Source: an uncultured Odoribacter sp. (GTDB lineage Bacteria; Bacteroidota; Bacteroidia; Bacteroidales; Marinifilaceae). From it: 64,000 bases of DNA. The notes below the pieces were generated by a model. It made no database searches and had not been told where the DNA came from. It saw only the letters and a list, made by a program, of their open reading frames with translations. Positions within the stretch are counted from its first letter, which is position 1, and every line of letters begins with the position of its first letter. Both the position numbers and the translations under genes were made by a program. Positions 35,486 to 45,260 of this stretch are shown piece after piece. The stretch lies in contig CALUKE010000003.1 of assembly GCA_944321165.1 (NCBI GenBank), positions 295,695 to 359,694 of the forward strand, read 5' to 3'.

Positions 35486-37102
35486 ATGATTACGATTATG
35501 AAAAAATACATTAGAAATATAGCTGTGGGAGGACTTGTTTTGTTGTCCGGTTGTAATAATTTCCTGGATGTCGTGCCGGATGACCGTACGGAGATAAATA
35601 CCACGGAAAAATTGGCAAAACTGGTGGCCGATGCTTATCCGAAAGCTTCGTATGCTGCCATGCTGAATTCCCGGGTGGATTTCGTAACCGATAAAGGTTC
35701 CGGAAAACAGGAGAATAATTCAAATACCGATCCCTTTTTCTGGCGGGATGTAGAGGATGAGACACAAGATACGCCTACTTATTTCTGGAGGGCATTCTAT
35801 TTCAGTATTGCAGAAGTGAATCATGCCCTGAAAGCTGCTGAAGAAATGGGCTTTCCCAAGGAACAGGAACCCTATGTCGCCGAAGCAAAAATGATTCGTT
35901 CTTTTTCTCATTTTATGCTGGTCTCCTTGTTTTCTGAATTCTATGAGAAAGGTGGTGCCAACGACAGTCCGGGAATTCCTTATGTGACGGAACCGGAAAC
36001 CGTGGCTTTGGCCAAATACAGTCGGGGAACTGTGGCGGAGACTTATGAGAAGATAGAAAAGGATTTGCTTGAGTCGATTGACCGTTTGGGGTCGGATGCT
36101 ATTTATACCGTTCCCCGTTATCATTTTACCAAAGCGGCGGCCAATGCTTATGCTTCCCGTTTTTATTTGTATAAAGGAGAATGGGAACAGGTGGTTGCCT
36201 ATGCCAGCCGGGTGTTTCCGCAGCCTTCGCTATTTGTTGGTGAGGACGGCGCTCGAAATGTGGCGGCCAATGATAATGCTTCCATTTATGCCAAGAATAA
36301 TTTCCAGCCCTGGCTGACGACTTATGCCGTGGCGCCGGGCAGCAACGATGTGAAGATTGCCTATACGAAAGCTAGCAATACCTCTAACTTGTTGTTGACC
36401 GAAATGTCTTCCCGGATGTCCCGATATGCCAATACCTGGCGGTACGGTTGTGTAAAATCGGATCTTGAACAGACGCTTTCCAGTTCGGCCCTGAATGTGA
36501 CGGGCGGACAGTGGGCCTATCGTACCTGGTATAGCGGGGATAATCATTATGTACCGAAATATTCGGAATTGTTCATCAAGTCGGATATCAATGCCTCTAC
36601 GGGGTATATTTATACGATTTTTCCCACATTCCGCAATGAAGAGGTACTTTTGAACCGGGCCGAAGCATATGCCATGCTGGACGATTATCAGAAGGCCATC
36701 GATGATTTGAATGTTTTCTGTCGGCAACGAATTAAGAATTACGATGAGAAAAAGCATGTAATCACGGAACAGACACTTGTTAAATTTTACGCAAGTGCGT
36801 TGGAGAATCCGGAACATTTCATGCAGAAATACAATGCATATGGTTCCGCTTCTTGGAGTGAGTTGAAGAAGGCACTGATCCTTTGCGTCCTGGATTTCCG
36901 TCGCAATGAGTTTATGTGGGAAGGGCTTCGCTGGTGGGATATGTGGCGTTATCGCATACCGATTACCCATACGACGAAAGACGGAGACACCAATACCCTT
37001 TATCCCGGAGATGACCGGTGGTTGCTGCAATTGCCGAAGACTGCCGAACTGGCGGATGTACAGTTGAATCCTCGAGAGAATTTTTTAAGTAAACAATGGT
37101 AA
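35486..37102 (+). CDS. SusD/RagB-family substrate-binding lipoprotein (locus 1)
   Basis: A 538-residue surface lipoprotein that caps the SusC channel. Lipobox LLSGC gives lipidated C23; NNFLDVVPDDRTEINT is the typical SusD N-terminus. The TPR-like helical core includes FPTFRNEEVLLNRAEAYAMLDDYQKA, and the end contains FRRNEFMWEGLRWWDMWRYRI as in the family. The first ATG abuts the susC stop, with a second ATG four codons later also possible. Its 3' end overlaps the metallopeptidase gene by 7 nt. Confidence 0.95.
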   Translation: MITIMKKYIRNIAVGGLVLLSGCNNFLDVVPDDRTEINTTEKLAKLVADAYPKASYAAMLNSRVDFVTDKGSGKQENNSNTDPFFWRDVEDETQDTPTYFWRAFYFSIAEVNHALKAAEEMGFPKEQEPYVAEAKMIRSFSHFMLVSLFSEFYEKGGANDSPGIPYVTEPETVALAKYSRGTVAETYEKIEKDLLESIDRLGSDAIYTVPRYHFTKAAANAYASRFYLYKGEWEQVVAYASRVFPQPSLFVGEDGARNVAANDNASIYAKNNFQPWLTTYAVAPGSNDVKIAYTKASNTSNLLLTEMSSRMSRYANTWRYGCVKSDLEQTLSSSALNVTGGQWAYRTWYSGDNHYVPKYSELFIKSDINASTGYIYTIFPTFRNEEVLLNRAEAYAMLDDYQKAIDDLNVFCRQRIKNYDEKKHVITEQTLVKFYASALENPEHFMQKYNAYGSASWSELKKALILCVLDFRRNEFMWEGLRWWDMWRYRIPITHTTKDGDTNTLYPGDDRWLLQLPKTAELADVQLNPRENFLSKQW

Positions 37103-38040
37103 AAAGCAGAGTTATGGAAACTTTGAAGTATTGGATGATGTTTGTCGCAGCTTGGATGCTGTGGGGATGTGCCGAAGAAGATTTTGTACCCGATCAGTAT
37201 TTGCTGGGTCTGGGTGGTGATGAATATGTGCAGAATGAGGTCGATCGTTGGATTGTCGAGAATTATACACAGCCTTACAATATGGAGGTGAAATATCGTT
37301 GGGATCAGTCGGAACTGGACCTGAACCGGGTGTTGGTTCCCATTCGGGAAGAATTGGTTATTCCTGTGATGAAAGTGGTGCAGGAGGTTTGGATAAAACC
37401 GTATGAACAATTGGCCGGGGCGAATTTTATCCGTTCTTATTCCCCGAAAAAGTATGTATTGGTCGGTAGCCCTAAATACAATCCGAACGATGGAACGATT
37501 ACCCTGGGAGAAGCAGAGGGCGGACGGAAGATTGTGCTCTATCGGTTGAACTGGTTTGACAGCAAGGACCGGGATTTGATTCAGCAGATCATGAAAACGG
37601 TTCATCATGAGTTCGGACATACGTTGCATCAGACGATTCTGTATCCGGAGGAGTTCAAGAATATCACTCCCGGAGGATACACAACCGCCTGGAATAATAT
37701 AGATGAGGAAGAAGCCCTGAAGTTGGGTTATATCAGCAGTTATGCCTGTGCGGCCCCTGATGAGGATTTTGTAGAGATGATTGCCCGGATTGCCGTATTC
37801 GGCCGGGAGTGGTATGAAAACAAGGTAGCCCAAGCCAAGAAATTGTATGAAAATGCAACCTCCGCTCAGGAATTTGCCTATGATCCCTCCGAGGCTCTTC
37901 GGCAGAAAGAAACAATTGTCATTAGTTATCTGAAAGATATCTGGGGAATTGATTTTTATGATCAGGATGGAAAGAAAGGCCTGGTTACTTTGGTTCAGGA
38001 AGCCATTGATTATGTTACCGGAGATGATTATGAACAGTAG
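37096..38040 (+). CDS. Zinc metallopeptidase-like lipoprotein (Peptidase_Mx1 type)
   Basis: A 314-residue lipoprotein with lipobox MLWGC (C25). A zinc-protease motif HHEFGHTLHQ gives HExxH at 171-175; the later DEDFVEMIARI may provide the third ligand. The family is the putative zinc-binding metallopeptidases found beside SusCD genes in many Bacteroidetes. It overlaps susD by 7 nt, so it is translationally coupled and belongs to the locus. Proteolytic activity is predicted from the motif only. ATG 37114 is an alternative start closer to the signal peptide. Confidence 0.88.
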   Translation: MVKSRVMETLKYWMMFVAAWMLWGCAEEDFVPDQYLLGLGGDEYVQNEVDRWIVENYTQPYNMEVKYRWDQSELDLNRVLVPIREELVIPVMKVVQEVWIKPYEQLAGANFIRSYSPKKYVLVGSPKYNPNDGTITLGEAEGGRKIVLYRLNWFDSKDRDLIQQIMKTVHHEFGHTLHQTILYPEEFKNITPGGYTTAWNNIDEEEALKLGYISSYACAAPDEDFVEMIARIAVFGREWYENKVAQAKKLYENATSAQEFAYDPSEALRQKETIVISYLKDIWGIDFYDQDGKKGLVTLVQEAIDYVTGDDYEQ

Positions 38041-38048
38041 AATAAAAA

Positions 38049-39494
38049 ATGAGAATCATGAAAAAATATCTTTTTTTCTTTACCATACTTCTTCTGTTAG
38101 CCAGTTGTGATAAAACAGAGGACAATGTTTTTACCCAAACCCCGGACGAGCGATTGAAAATGACGATGGAGGAGTATCGGGAAACTTTACTGAATGCGCC
38201 CAATGGATGGTTTTTGGCGATCGATACCAAGAAGGGCGGAGCTTACCGTTTGTGGATGTCTTTTGAAGAAGATGAACGGGTCGGCATGCTGTCGGACATG
38301 GAGGCTACTTTTAGCAAGGCCGGACAGACAGCGACAATGCCCTGTATTTCTTCCTGGCGTTTGAAAATGTTGCTGGCGCCTTCCCTGATATTTGATACTT
38401 ATAGTTATTTGCATCTGTTGGCGGATCCGCAGGGGGCCAATAATGGTGGAAAGAATTCCGAAGGTTTGCTTTCCGATTTTGAGTTTCGGATTGTAGAAAC
38501 GGATAACGGCGGAATCGATCTGATCGGGAATTATAACCAATGTCTGGCCCGGATGGATCGGGCAACTCCCGAAGAGGCACAGCTGGCGGTTCAGGGGGGA
38601 TTGAAACAGGTGATTGAACGGCATACGGCTTTTCTGACTGAGAACAGGTTTCCGACAGTGGAGGTGGAGGGGAAAAAATACCTGATGCGTCCGAATTATC
38701 GGGAAACGGAATTTGCCTATGTGGATGAAGAAGGTGAATTGACAGAGCTGACTGTCGGTTCCTATCTGGATTTTCAGGGGATTGTACAGGCCGATGCCCA
38801 AAGCAATGTCTGTTTCTTTGAACCGGCGGAGATCAATGGGTTACATGTGAATGGCTTGAAATGGACGGACGGTAGGTATTGGGTAGAAATAGATGGACGT
38901 TCTTATGAGTTGGTGGATAATCTTGTTCCTCCATATCCCTTAAATTTGGGCTATAATCAGACCTTTTCACAACTGTATGTAAAACCGTCGGCGATGGTCG
39001 GTACGCTGACAGATCCTTTTATGAATGAGGTGTATACTCCTGCTTACAATAGCTTGAATGCCAGAACCCGGGCTATTCAGGAGATGTATTGCAAGTTTGT
39101 TATGAATACCGCTGTGGGCAAACCGGTGATGGAATTGGGAATTACTTATCTGAATACCTCCACTCAAAAAAGTTATACGGCTAAATGGCAGTATGCCTAT
39201 ACCCTAAACGATGATGGCACGATTACGTTTACGGATCGGGAACAGACCGGATCGACAAATGAGTTTTATTATGAGATGTATATGAAAGAGTTGCCGGATT
39301 TCTTCTGTGGTTTGGAATATGCTCATTATGATACGGATGAAAGTTGGGCGACTGTGGAAAAAGCCAAAATTATTCCCCATACTTTTAAAATCGATTGGGC
39401 TGCCAATAGAACACAGGGGTTGAGTGGAAACATTGGTGGTTTGTATCGGGTGGAACGCGAAGAACTGTATATTGCCGGTCAGTTGAAACAGTAG
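38049..39494 (+). CDS. DUF4302 lipoprotein (locus 1)
   Basis: A 481-residue lipoprotein with signal peptide ending LLLLASC. The N-terminal pattern YRETLLNAPNGWFLAIDT with GGAYRLWMSF and RVGMLSD fits DUF4302, a family of Bacteroidetes surface lipoproteins found downstream of SusCD genes. The function of the family is unknown; it probably sits on the cell surface with SusD. The gene is 8 nt after the metallopeptidase gene. ATG 38058 is an alternative start. Confidence 0.85.
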   Translation: MRIMKKYLFFFTILLLLASCDKTEDNVFTQTPDERLKMTMEEYRETLLNAPNGWFLAIDTKKGGAYRLWMSFEEDERVGMLSDMEATFSKAGQTATMPCISSWRLKMLLAPSLIFDTYSYLHLLADPQGANNGGKNSEGLLSDFEFRIVETDNGGIDLIGNYNQCLARMDRATPEEAQLAVQGGLKQVIERHTAFLTENRFPTVEVEGKKYLMRPNYRETEFAYVDEEGELTELTVGSYLDFQGIVQADAQSNVCFFEPAEINGLHVNGLKWTDGRYWVEIDGRSYELVDNLVPPYPLNLGYNQTFSQLYVKPSAMVGTLTDPFMNEVYTPAYNSLNARTRAIQEMYCKFVMNTAVGKPVMELGITYLNTSTQKSYTAKWQYAYTLNDDGTITFTDREQTGSTNEFYYEMYMKELPDFFCGLEYAHYDTDESWATVEKAKIIPHTFKIDWAANRTQGLSGNIGGLYRVEREELYIAGQLKQ

Positions 39495-39517
39495 TAGATC
39501 ATTAAAAATGATGTGTT

Positions 39518-41377
39518 ATGAAAAGAAATAAATTTTTGAATGCGTGGATCGTTGCCTGTTTTTCATTTTTCCTGTTTGCCTGTGCGGATAAGGATGAAAT
39601 GGAGGGACCCTTGACGCTGAAAACCGGATTGTTGAAAGACATCGGATATACGACTGCTGTATGTGGTGGTGAAATTTCCGGTGGACGCGATATTGGTGAG
39701 CGGGGAGTTTGTTGGTCGACGACTCCCTCTCCGACGCGAAAAGATTCGCATACGACCGATGGACATGGACGGGGAGAATTTAGAAGCAGCATTACAGGTC
39801 TTTCGGAGGGAACACAATATTATGTGCGGGCCTGGGTGGAGACTGCCGATGGTGTGCAGTACGGTGATGAAAAAACTTGTGTGACACTGGCGCATGGCCG
39901 GCCGACTCTTTTGATGATGGGAGTCGTGGCCGTAGAAGAGACGACGGCTGAAGTGCAGGCACAGGTATTTACTGACGGTGGATTGGAAATTACTGAAAGA
40001 GGTTTGTTGTACTGTCTGAAATCTGCCGGAACCGGTGAGCTGACCTTGGAGAATGCTTCGAAATTACCGGTAGCGGGAACAACTGGAGAATTGAAAGGAA
40101 AGATCAGTGATTTGGCAGATCATGCAACTTATGTGTGCCGGGCTTACGTAAGCTATGCCGGAGGAACCGTCTATTCGGATGCCATAGAGTTTTCTACGCT
40201 GAGTTATGCTGATCCGAAAGTTGAAATACAGCATGTCGTTGCGGCGAATACCTCTTTTGAGGTAACAGTCAATGCCTTGTCCGGAACGCCTTTGCCGATT
40301 CTGGAATATGGGGTGGTTTGGGGATCCGTTTCTGGACCTACGATAGCAGATCACCGGATACATTTGGGAGAAGGGGACGGAGAGACATCGACAACGGTTG
40401 CTCAGCTGGAAGAAGGAACTGTTTATTATGTCCGTCCTTATGCCCGGAATAAAAATGGTGTTGTTTACGGTCAGGAGGTAACGGTAGCTACTTTAAGCAA
40501 TAAAGCCACTATTGCTACCCGGATGACGACTTATGTTACCGCTCATCGGGCTTATGTCGGTGGGGAAATTCTGAATACCGGTATTTTGCAAGCGCCGGTG
40601 ACGGAAGCCGGTGTATGCTGGAGTGAAAATGAACATCCGACGGTGGCAGACCATAAGTTACCGGCAGTCGGTATCAGTAATGACCGTCTTGCTTTCGACT
40701 CTTTGTTGCTCTTTCCTTTGAAGCCTCAGACTAAATATTATGTCCGGACGTATGTCACGAATGCATATGGAACAAACTACGGAGATGAGTATTCCTTTAC
40801 GACCCGACAACCGGTAGCCGATTATTTCAAGGCAGAAGGCAGTTCCGGTGACAATCCGGTGTTTAACGCTTTGAATCTGACGCCGACTTATCCGGGTGGG
40901 ACTGCTTCTGAAGATCAGCAGGAGGCGTATGAGCAACTGAGTCGTATTCTGACTGCTTATGGAAACCGGAAGTTGACGGCCTACCGGATTTATCTGGTGC
41001 CGAACAAGGAGGGGCAGACCCGTTATATCTATACGACGATCCAGTATCAGAATAGTTCGGGAACGGCTTATGTCGGAACCTGGCGAGCGAAAGTCGATTG
41101 GGATGCCGATTACGTATATACGGTGAGTCACCATGAAATCAGCGGCGGCAATGCGACGAACATTTATAACAGTGCTGTGAAAAACGGACAGGAGGAGGAG
41201 TTGTCCCGCAGTGTAGATTATCTGACTTTCAGTCCTTTTGTCATTGACTGGGACAACGAAAATTCAACGACTGTAAACAGTGCTTTTTATATCATTCCGG
41301 TGAATCAGCCCGATCATTATAAGCGGATGGGAGTTTTTCGCTACACCAGTCTGACATCTGCAGAGGATTGGTGGTAA
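39518..41377 (+). CDS. Lipoprotein with four FN3-like repeats (locus 1)
   Basis: A 619-residue lipoprotein with signal peptide ending FLFAC. Four Ig/fibronectin-III-like repeats cover about residues 30-425. Each has a signature near its start (ERGVCWSTT, ERGLLYCLK, EYGVVWGSV, EAGVCWSEN) and a later YYVRxY-type strand (TQYYVRAWV, ATYVCRAYV, TVYYVRPYA, TKYYVRTYV). A C-terminal region of about 190 residues has no recognised domain. It is the last gene of locus 1 and probably displays binding domains on the surface. The ligand is unknown. Confidence 0.85.
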   Translation: MKRNKFLNAWIVACFSFFLFACADKDEMEGPLTLKTGLLKDIGYTTAVCGGEISGGRDIGERGVCWSTTPSPTRKDSHTTDGHGRGEFRSSITGLSEGTQYYVRAWVETADGVQYGDEKTCVTLAHGRPTLLMMGVVAVEETTAEVQAQVFTDGGLEITERGLLYCLKSAGTGELTLENASKLPVAGTTGELKGKISDLADHATYVCRAYVSYAGGTVYSDAIEFSTLSYADPKVEIQHVVAANTSFEVTVNALSGTPLPILEYGVVWGSVSGPTIADHRIHLGEGDGETSTTVAQLEEGTVYYVRPYARNKNGVVYGQEVTVATLSNKATIATRMTTYVTAHRAYVGGEILNTGILQAPVTEAGVCWSENEHPTVADHKLPAVGISNDRLAFDSLLLFPLKPQTKYYVRTYVTNAYGTNYGDEYSFTTRQPVADYFKAEGSSGDNPVFNALNLTPTYPGGTASEDQQEAYEQLSRILTAYGNRKLTAYRIYLVPNKEGQTRYIYTTIQYQNSSGTAYVGTWRAKVDWDADYVYTVSHHEISGGNATNIYNSAVKNGQEEELSRSVDYLTFSPFVIDWDNENSTTVNSAFYIIPVNQPDHYKRMGVFRYTSLTSAEDWW

Positions 41378-41378
41378 T

Positions 41379-41404
41379 AAAAAAGCCCCGAGAGGGGCTT
41401 TTTT
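41379..41404. terminator. Bidirectional terminator, locus 1 end and typA end
   Basis: AAAAAAGCCCC (41379-41389), GAGA loop, GGGGCTTTTTT (41394-41404): a perfect symmetric terminator for both strands. It overlaps the typA stop codon (41403-41405) by two bases. Confidence 0.93.
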
Positions 41405-43226
41405 ATTCTTCTATGGTGGAAAGACGTTTGTTTTGACGTTTTCTTTCCGTATCGTCCAGTATGATTTTGCGAAGACGCATGGCGTGAGGAGTTACTTCTA
41501 CGTATTCGTCTTCCTGAATGTATTCCAATGCTTCTTCAAGGCTGAATTTGATAGGGGGAGCGATATTGACCTTTTCATCCGAGCCGCTGGCCCGCATATT
41601 GGTCAGTTTCTTCGATTTGCAGACGTTGATGACAATATCGTCTGGACGGGTACTCTCGCCGATTACCTGTCCGGCATACACCGTTTCTCCCGGTTCGATG
41701 AAAAATTTGCCCCGGTCCTGCAGCTTGTTGATGGCGTAGGCAAAAGTATCTCCGGTTTCCATGGCGATCAGCGATCCGTTGATTCGCATTTCGATATCCC
41801 CTTTATAGGGTTCAAAACCTTTCAGCCGATGGGCGATGATTGCCTCGCCGGCAGAGGCTGTCAGTAGATTGCTGCGCAGACCGATGATGCCTCGGGAAGG
41901 AATGTCGAAATCCAAGTGAACCCGGTCGCCACGGGTTTCCATATTGTTTAGAACCCCTTTGCGTTTGGTCACCATTTCAATGGCTTTCCCAGAGAATTCT
42001 TCCGGTATGTCGATTGTCAATTCCTCAATCGGCTCACATTTTTGTCCGTTGATTTCCTTGATGATCACTTTCGGCTGGCCTACCTGTAGTTCATAACCTT
42101 CCCGGCGCATGGTTTCGATCAGTACGCTCAAATGGAGAACGCCACGGCCGTATACGATGAAAGAGTCGGCACTCGGTCCCGGCTCTACCCGTAAGGCCAG
42201 GTTCTTCTCCAGTTCTTTGTCGAGACGTTCCTTGATGTGGCGGGAGGTTACGTATTTTCCGTCCTTGCCGAAGAAGGGCGAATTGTTGATGGTAAACAGC
42301 ATGCTCATGGTCGGTTCGTCGATGGCTATCGGAGTCAGGGCTTCGGGATTTTCGTAATCCGCGATCGTATCTCCGATTTCAAATCCTTCGATTCCTACGA
42401 TGGCACAGATTTCTCCGGCTTCAACCTCTTCGACTTTCTGTTTTTCCAGTCCTTCAAACAGCATCAGGTCTTTGATACGGCTTTTGAGCTGGGTGACACC
42501 ATCCCGTTTGCAAAGGGTTACCGGCATTCCGGCTTTTAATTTGCCCCGGGTCAGTTTTCCGATGGCAATTCGTCCGATGTAAGAGGAATATTCCAATGAG
42601 GTAATCATCATCTGTGGCGTTCCCGCTGTTGCTTCCGGTTCGGGAATATCTTCGATGATGGCATCCAGCAGAGGGGTGATGTCTTCGGTCTTGTTTTTCC
42701 AGTCGGTCGACATCCATCCCTGTTTGGCACTTCCGTAGATGGTTTTGAAATCCAGCTGTTCTTCACTGGCCCCCAGGGAGAACATCAGGTCGAATACCTC
42801 TTCCTGAACCTCTTCCGGACGGCAGTTCGGTTTATCCACCTTGTTGACTACGACGATGGCTTTTTTGCCCAGTCCGAGGGCTTTCTGCAATACGAAACGT
42901 GTTTGTGGCATCGTTCCTTCAAAAGCATCCACCAATAGCAGAACGCCGTCTGCCATGTTCAATACACGTTCCACTTCTCCGCCGAAATCCGAGTGTCCCG
43001 GAGTGTCTATGATGTTTATTTTATAATCTTTGTAATGGACGGATACATTTTTAGCCAGGATGGTAATACCTCGTTCCCGTTCCTGATCGTTGTTGTCCAG
43101 TATTAAATCTCCGCTTGGTTTTTCGTTTTCTCTGAATTGTTTGCCTTGCAGTATCATTTTGTCCACGAGGGTTGTTTTACCGTGGTCGACGTGCGCAATG
43201 ATGGCAATGTTTCTTAATTTCCGCAT
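41403..43226 (-). CDS. typA: Translational GTPase TypA/BipA
   Basis: A ribosome-binding GTPase of the elongation-factor family, involved in ribosome assembly and stress adaptation. The 607 residues have the G1 motif [10 protein letters not shown]2 RGITI, G3 [10 protein letters not shown]4 NKVD, then domain II, EF-G-like domains and the BipA-specific C-terminal domain. A TAATTTTG on the minus strand (43259-43252) resembles a -7 promoter box 26 nt upstream of the start. Confidence 0.97.
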   Translation of the reverse strand: MRKLRNIAIIAHVDHGKTTLVDKMILQGKQFRENEKPSGDLILDNNDQERERGITILAKNVSVHYKDYKINIIDTPGHSDFGGEVERVLNMADGVLLLVDAFEGTMPQTRFVLQKALGLGKKAIVVVNKVDKPNCRPEEVQEEVFDLMFSLGASEEQLDFKTIYGSAKQGWMSTDWKNKTEDITPLLDAIIEDIPEPEATAGTPQMMITSLEYSSYIGRIAIGKLTRGKLKAGMPVTLCKRDGVTQLKSRIKDLMLFEGLEKQKVEEVEAGEICAIVGIEGFEIGDTIADYENPEALTPIAIDEPTMSMLFTINNSPFFGKDGKYVTSRHIKERLDKELEKNLALRVEPGPSADSFIVYGRGVLHLSVLIETMRREGYELQVGQPKVIIKEINGQKCEPIEELTIDIPEEFSGKAIEMVTKRKGVLNNMETRGDRVHLDFDIPSRGIIGLRSNLLTASAGEAIIAHRLKGFEPYKGDIEMRINGSLIAMETGDTFAYAINKLQDRGKFFIEPGETVYAGQVIGESTRPDDIVINVCKSKKLTNMRASGSDEKVNIAPPIKFSLEEALEYIQEDEYVEVTPHAMRLRKIILDDTERKRQNKRLSTIEE

Positions 43227-43369
43227 CTGTGTATCTATAAATTTAGGGGGACAAAATTACAATAATTTATGGAGAAAGAAAACAGGGTTGATTGAAAATG
43301 AGGAGAATTCAAAGAAAACGTGTGAGAAATGACAATATCTGAGAACAATATGCTATTTTCGGTCGCTAT

Positions 43370-45055
43370 ATGAACAATCCGATAGAAATGAAGCGACAGA
43401 TATTTGCCTTTTGTTTTTTACCTTTTTTATGTTTGACTTGTACGGATCGTGTGCGGACGGTAGATTTGTTTCCACGGGTTGAGAAATTGCTGATGACGGC
43501 TCCTGACAGTGCGTTGTTTTTGTTGCAGCGTATTTCTGCCGAGGAATGTGGAAATCGTGCGGATCGGGCCCGGTATGCTCTGTTGTATGCAGAAGCGGCG
43601 GATCGCTCCGGTGTAAAGGAAAATTGCGATTCTATGCTTTTGCTGGCTTGGGATTATTATCGGGAGCAACCTCGTGAAATACGCAATCTTTGTCGGACGC
43701 TTTATTGTCAGGGGCGGAGCAAGTTGCGGCAGGGAGATAAACCGGCCGCATTGCGATTGTTTCTGGAGATTGAAGAAAAACTGATCCACCTGGATGAACC
43801 TTATTATTTAGGTTTGCTTTATTTGCGTATAGGAGAAGTCTACCGTTCTGAATTGAATTTTGTTCGAGCTTATCGTTATGATCGGGAAGCCTATAATCTT
43901 TTTTTGCGTTCGAAAGATACGAGACGGATGGTGGAGGCTTTATTAGGAATGACGTTCTCTGCTTTGCGTATGCGGGATTTGGAGAGTGCACAACACGATT
44001 GTTCCCTGGCCTTTGAATTGGCAAATGAATGGCAAGACGAATCGTTGCTAAAACGTTGTCTTGGATATTTTGCCACCCTGAATGTCCTTTCAGATACAGT
44101 ACTTATTTCAGACTCCTTGTTGCAACGTATGGAGTTTTTATTTCATGACGATACGACGGCATCCGGCCGTTGTACCATGGCCCAGATCCATCTGCTTCGC
44201 CATGATCTCGACAGTGCCCGGTTGTATATAAAGATTGCAGAAAACCGAGTGTCTACTACAGAAGAATGGCCTTTGCTTTTATATACTGCTTTTCGCATCG
44301 ATATACAGGCTGGACGTTATCAGGAGGCAACACAAAATATCCATCGTTTTATTTTTTTGAACGATTCGTTGACTCGTACAGCGATGCAGATATCTGCCGG
44401 TATGATTGAGAAAGAGTATTTTAGAGAACGTGCCGCTTTCAGTGATTACAAGATGAAGAATCGAGAGATGTGGGAACTGGTGGTTGCCGGTGGAGTGCTG
44501 TTGGTATTGGGAATTGCGGGATATCTTATCCGTCAACAGATACGTTTGCACAAAGAACGCAAGGAACGTTATTGGTGGCTTGTACAGGAAATGCAGTGTA
44601 AGTATCGGGAACTTGTTGCCGTTATTCAGCAAAAATGTCATACAGAGATTCGCCTGAAAGGAGTGATTGCTTCTCGTTTTGATATTGTGAATCGACTTGG
44701 AAAGACTTTGTATGAACGGGAAAATACCGCTCTAGGGCAGACGGCTATCGTCCGACAGGTGAAACAGCTGGTTGACAGTTTTGCCGAGAATGGTGAGATG
44801 TTGCAGGAACTCGAACAGATCGTGAATATGGCTCACGATAATGCCATGCAAAAATTGAAAAACGACTTCCCGAACATGAAAGATGCAGACATGCGTTTGC
44901 TGTGTTATATCTTCGGTGGATTTTCTCCTCAGGTCATCAGCCTTTTTATGCGCGACAGTGTTGCAAATATATATGCACGAAAATCACGTTTGAAAGCCCG
45001 TATAAAAGCTTCTGATTCTCCGAATAAGGAATTGTTTCTCACTTTGCTCGGATAA
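43370..45055 (+). CDS. TPR-containing membrane regulator with C-terminal HTH-like region
   Basis: A 561-residue protein. A signal-like N-terminus (FCFLPFLCLTC) is followed by tetratricopeptide-like helical repeats (about 60-330) and one transmembrane helix (about 367-388). A cytoplasmic coiled segment and a C-terminal region KDADMRLLCYIFGGFSPQVISLFM...YARKSRLKARI resemble the helix-turn-helix of LuxR-type regulators. This architecture is a common Bacteroidetes membrane-bound sensor-regulator type. It could control the orphan lipoprotein 205 nt downstream; this is inference. Confidence 0.78.
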   Translation: MNNPIEMKRQIFAFCFLPFLCLTCTDRVRTVDLFPRVEKLLMTAPDSALFLLQRISAEECGNRADRARYALLYAEAADRSGVKENCDSMLLLAWDYYREQPREIRNLCRTLYCQGRSKLRQGDKPAALRLFLEIEEKLIHLDEPYYLGLLYLRIGEVYRSELNFVRAYRYDREAYNLFLRSKDTRRMVEALLGMTFSALRMRDLESAQHDCSLAFELANEWQDESLLKRCLGYFATLNVLSDTVLISDSLLQRMEFLFHDDTTASGRCTMAQIHLLRHDLDSARLYIKIAENRVSTTEEWPLLLYTAFRIDIQAGRYQEATQNIHRFIFLNDSLTRTAMQISAGMIEKEYFRERAAFSDYKMKNREMWELVVAGGVLLVLGIAGYLIRQQIRLHKERKERYWWLVQEMQCKYRELVAVIQQKCHTEIRLKGVIASRFDIVNRLGKTLYERENTALGQTAIVRQVKQLVDSFAENGEMLQELEQIVNMAHDNAMQKLKNDFPNMKDADMRLLCYIFGGFSPQVISLFMRDSVANIYARKSRLKARIKASDSPNKELFLTLLG

Positions 45056-45260
45056 GCTTCTAAAAATCTTTCTGACACCTTCGTTTGAGTAGTGTTTGGA
45101 GGTCTGTTGGAAACAAGTGAAGATGTTTGTATTTAAGTGATTGATTTACAATTGTTTTATTGGTGTGGGTGTTAGATTTTAATTTGGGGGCGATGATGTG
45201 AAAATATGAGAAGACTGCTATTTTTGTGCGTTTAAATTTATTTGATTAATTCTATTTTAA

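Noticed and set aside
29984..41377. Classic polysaccharide utilisation locus
   Set aside because: The SusCD pair is present, but no glycoside hydrolase, polysaccharide lyase or sulfatase is encoded, so a glycan role is not supported.
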